Below are positions 12,668 through 14,330 of a DNA stretch of 14,330 nt, piece by piece. Position 1 is the stretch's first letter, and each line of letters starts with the position of its first letter. The position numbers were made by a program, and so were the translations under genes. Location: positions 1-14,330 of the forward strand of contig CAMWWR010000007.1 in the NCBI GenBank assembly GCA_947178045.1. The letters are read 5' to 3'. The DNA is from an uncultured Clostridia bacterium (GTDB lineage: Bacteria; Bacillota; Clostridia; Lachnospirales; Lachnospiraceae). The notes under the pieces are model-generated. The model saw nothing but the letters and a program-made list of their open reading frames with translations. It was not told where the DNA came from and did not search any database.

Positions 12668-14104
12668 ATGGTGCAGGATGAAATATACCGGACAGCTGCC
12701 TATATGATGCCCATTGCAGAGAGTCTTGCTGCAGGATACTGTCTTTTCCGGCTTGCGGGGCCGTTTATGAAGAATAAAAGACATTCTTTCTATGTCAGTG
12801 CCGTATATATTCTGACCATGCTGGCTCTTTATATTGCGCCCCTGTGTTTCAATACCTTTTTATCATACGTCGCAGGGGCTTTTGCTGCATTTCTTGCGAT
12901 GTGCCGGATGGATCGCAGAAATTACGGGCAAAAAGCCTTTGTTGCCGTGACATTTTTCTCTCTGCGCTGGTTTACCTCTGCAATGGCGGAAGTCCTGTAC
13001 GACAAACTATACAGCTTTGCCGAAAATACAAATTATATGCTGACCCATCCGAATATGTCATTTGCCCTCTATGTGGGGGTATGTGTTTTTTATCTGGCAT
13101 TGGAGCTTTTATTTACAGTCGTCAGTATATGGTGTATTTTGAAAAATTATGTGTATAAGCATGCTCAAATGTCAAAAAAAGAACTGTTAGTGCTGGTAAC
13201 CCCATCCTTTATGGGAGTCGTGGGCTATCGAATTATATGGTATTACCGTTATTTCTATATCGCAGAGAGCCAAAAAAACTCTGATATCTATGATATTCTG
13301 TCATTATTCTACTGTGCGGTCGCCATTATCACGATCGTCGTTGTTATCGTGTTATACCAGAGCATCAAGGCCGGTCAGGAAGAAAAGCTGCAGAACGAAC
13401 TACTCGCCGCACAGATCAGCAGCATCCGGCAGCATATTGAGCAGGTGGAAAATCTGTATCAGGATATCCGCGGCATCCGGCACGACATGACAAATCATCT
13501 CATTACCCTGGAACGGCTTTATGCCGGAAAGAAGACGGAGGAAGCCATTGCGTACAGTACGGAGCTGAAGGCAGTACTCTCCGAGGCGGCAGGAAGGATC
13601 AACAGCGGAAATCCCGTAACCGATGTTATTCTGCAGGAAATGCAAAACAAAGCAGAAAAACAGGAAATACGTTTTGATATTGATTTTCACTATCCCGCAG
13701 GCTCCATTGTAAATGTCTTTGATATCAGTGTAATATTGAATAATGCCCTCCAAAATGCGCTGGAAAATACCTCGGAAAGCGAAGCCCCTTATATCTCGAT
13801 TCTTTCTTACCGCAGAAACAACGCCTACATGATAGAGATCAGCAACAGCTTTACGGGAACTTTGCAGTGGAATCCGGAAAGCGGGCTACCCGTTACGTCA
13901 AAGAGAGAAACCGACGGTCATGCACCGGGCAGCGATCATGGATACGGCCATAACCACAGCTATGGCCAAGGCAATCGCTATAGCCATAGTCACGGTTATG
14001 GGCTGGCCAATATTCGCCGGGTCGCAGAGAAATATGCCGGGGATGTCGCGATCGATCTGCGGGACGGAATGTTTTGCCTCAGTATTTTATTGATGATGGA
14101 ATAG
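12668..14104 (+). CDS. GHKL sensor histidine kinase, six-TM, with His/Gly/Tyr-rich insertion
   Basis: A 478-residue AgrC-type kinase. About six hydrophobic helices fill residues 10-232 and form the sensor. A linker leads to LYQDIRGIRHDMTNHLITLE with H272 as phosphoacceptor. The N-box is ILNNALQNALE (about 356-366) and the G-box GYGLANIRRVAEKY starts near 443. Directly before it, residues 417-444 form a His/Gly/Tyr/Ser-rich stretch with six histidines (DHGYGHNHSYG and YSHSHGYG) in the ATP-lid position, absent from usual relatives. ATG 12668 is preferred because GGAAGGGGAG lies 5 nt upstream; an in-frame ATG at 12626 overlaps the preceding stop by 4 nt and would add 14 residues. No response regulator gene is adjacent in the window, so the partner may be downstream or elsewhere. 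No terminator with a T run follows. Confidence 0.92.
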   Translation: MVQDEIYRTAAYMMPIAESLAAGYCLFRLAGPFMKNKRHSFYVSAVYILTMLALYIAPLCFNTFLSYVAGAFAAFLAMCRMDRRNYGQKAFVAVTFFSLRWFTSAMAEVLYDKLYSFAENTNYMLTHPNMSFALYVGVCVFYLALELLFTVVSIWCILKNYVYKHAQMSKKELLVLVTPSFMGVVGYRIIWYYRYFYIAESQKNSDIYDILSLFYCAVAIITIVVVIVLYQSIKAGQEEKLQNELLAAQISSIRQHIEQVENLYQDIRGIRHDMTNHLITLERLYAGKKTEEAIAYSTELKAVLSEAAGRINSGNPVTDVILQEMQNKAEKQEIRFDIDFHYPAGSIVNVFDISVILNNALQNALENTSESEAPYISILSYRRNNAYMIEISNSFTGTLQWNPESGLPVTSKRETDGHAPGSDHGYGHNHSYGQGNRYSHSHGYGLANIRRVAEKYAGDVAIDLRDGMFCLSILLMME

Positions 14105-14140
14105 ATTCGGATAATCCTTGTATTTGTCACCGACTTGCAT

Positions 14141-14175
14141 TTAAGGAAGCGCGGATTAGATCATCGCTTCCTTAA
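14141..14175. repeat. Palindromic repeat, diverged copy D
   Basis: TTAAGGAAGCG (14141-14151) and CGCTTCCTTAA (14165-14175) form a perfect 11-bp inverted repeat around CGGATTAGATCAT, whose GAT/ATC can extend the stem. The core GGAAGCGCGGATTA resembles GGAAACGCTGATTA of copies A and C. It lies 36 bp after the last kinase stop and may end that transcript, although no T run follows. Confidence 0.55.
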
Positions 14176-14233
14176 ATCAATGCGAAACATTTCGTAACGG
14201 CACGAAAAATTTTCTTAAAAATAAGATAAGCCA

Positions 14234-14260
14234 TTGCAAGTTTTAGAAAAAACATATAAA
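14234..14260 (+). promoter_or_regulatory. Possible promoter near the right edge
   Basis: TTGCAA (14234-14239), a 15-nt spacer and TATAAA (14255-14260). The spacer is short, and the surrounding sequence is A/T-rich, so chance matches are likely. Transcription would begin near 14267, at the structured segment that follows. Nothing else was recognised in 14176-14233 except TTTCGT/ACGAAA, a weak 6-bp inverted repeat at 14190-14207. Confidence 0.3.
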
Positions 14261-14271
14261 ATATGAGAGAA

Positions 14272-14305
14272 CCGCCAAACCTGCTGCATTCGCTGCAGCG
14301 GGCGG
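14272..14305 (+). ncRNA. Start of a structured RNA or mRNA leader, cut by the window edge
   Basis: GCTGCA (14283-14288) pairs with TGCAGC (14294-14299) around a 5-nt loop, and CCGCC (14272-14276) can pair with GGCGG (14301-14305) around it. A further GCGG/CCGC pairing may follow before position 14330. It lies just after the possible promoter. It may belong to a leader, a riboswitch or a small RNA, and no family could be named. An open frame starts at ATG 14263 but has no ribosome binding site. Confidence 0.3.
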
Positions 14306-14330
14306 CAGCAAGCGGGGAAATCCGCAAACG

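Noticed and set aside
14263..14330. The start of a new gene at ATG 14263
   Set aside because: The frame is open to the edge (22 codons), but there is no ribosome binding site and the ATG is 2 nt from the possible -10 box, so it is more likely leader sequence.
1..14330. tRNA, rRNA, CRISPR array or transposase genes
   Set aside because: None was recognised on either strand; the repeats seen are palindromes, a single duplication and a coding minisatellite.

Overview
The window looks like a chromosomal segment of a spore-forming, Gram-positive Clostridia member, probably Lachnospiraceae or a close relative. The reasons are an spmA spore-maturation gene, an AbrB/SpoVT-type regulator, AGGAGG-type ribosome binding sites, two GHKL (AgrC-like) kinases and a gene pair resembling DUF6323/DUF6179. 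Base composition looks moderate (about half G+C). Assignments rest on protein motifs read by eye; no database search was possible.

Layout from left to right. (1) 53-3621, + strand: a LytTR response regulator, a GHKL histidine kinase with no membrane or sensor region, and a large lipoprotein whose start overlaps the kinase stop. A palindromic repeat and an 81-bp-offset duplication lie between regulator and kinase. A strong bidirectional terminator ends this unit and also serves the convergent abrB-like gene (3781-4038, -). (2) 4326-4952, +: spmA without spmB next to it. (3) 5168-6592, -: an NCS2 purine permease with its own terminator and a structured leader, convergent with spmA. (4) 6985-9103, +: an overlapping OmpR-type response regulator and HAMP histidine kinase behind a well-placed promoter; a 16-bp palindrome and an 11-bp-spaced direct repeat sit just upstream. 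(5) 9281-11113, -: a membrane-anchored CapA-type metallophosphatase with a 23-copy tripeptide-repeat stalk encoded by a 9-bp minisatellite. (6) 11326-14104, +: two soluble proteins of unknown function and a six-TM GHKL kinase, read from a promoter lying back-to-back with the capA promoter. The last 230 bases hold a palindrome, a possible promoter and the start of a structured RNA.

The window is rich in signal transduction: two response regulators and three histidine kinases, one of which (12668-14104) has no regulator in view. The most unusual points are the sensorless kinase coupled to a lipoprotein with a solute-binding-like domain, the minisatellite stalk in the CapA protein, a His/Gly/Tyr-rich insertion directly before the ATP-binding G-box of the last kinase, and a family of palindromic repeats present in four intergenic regions.
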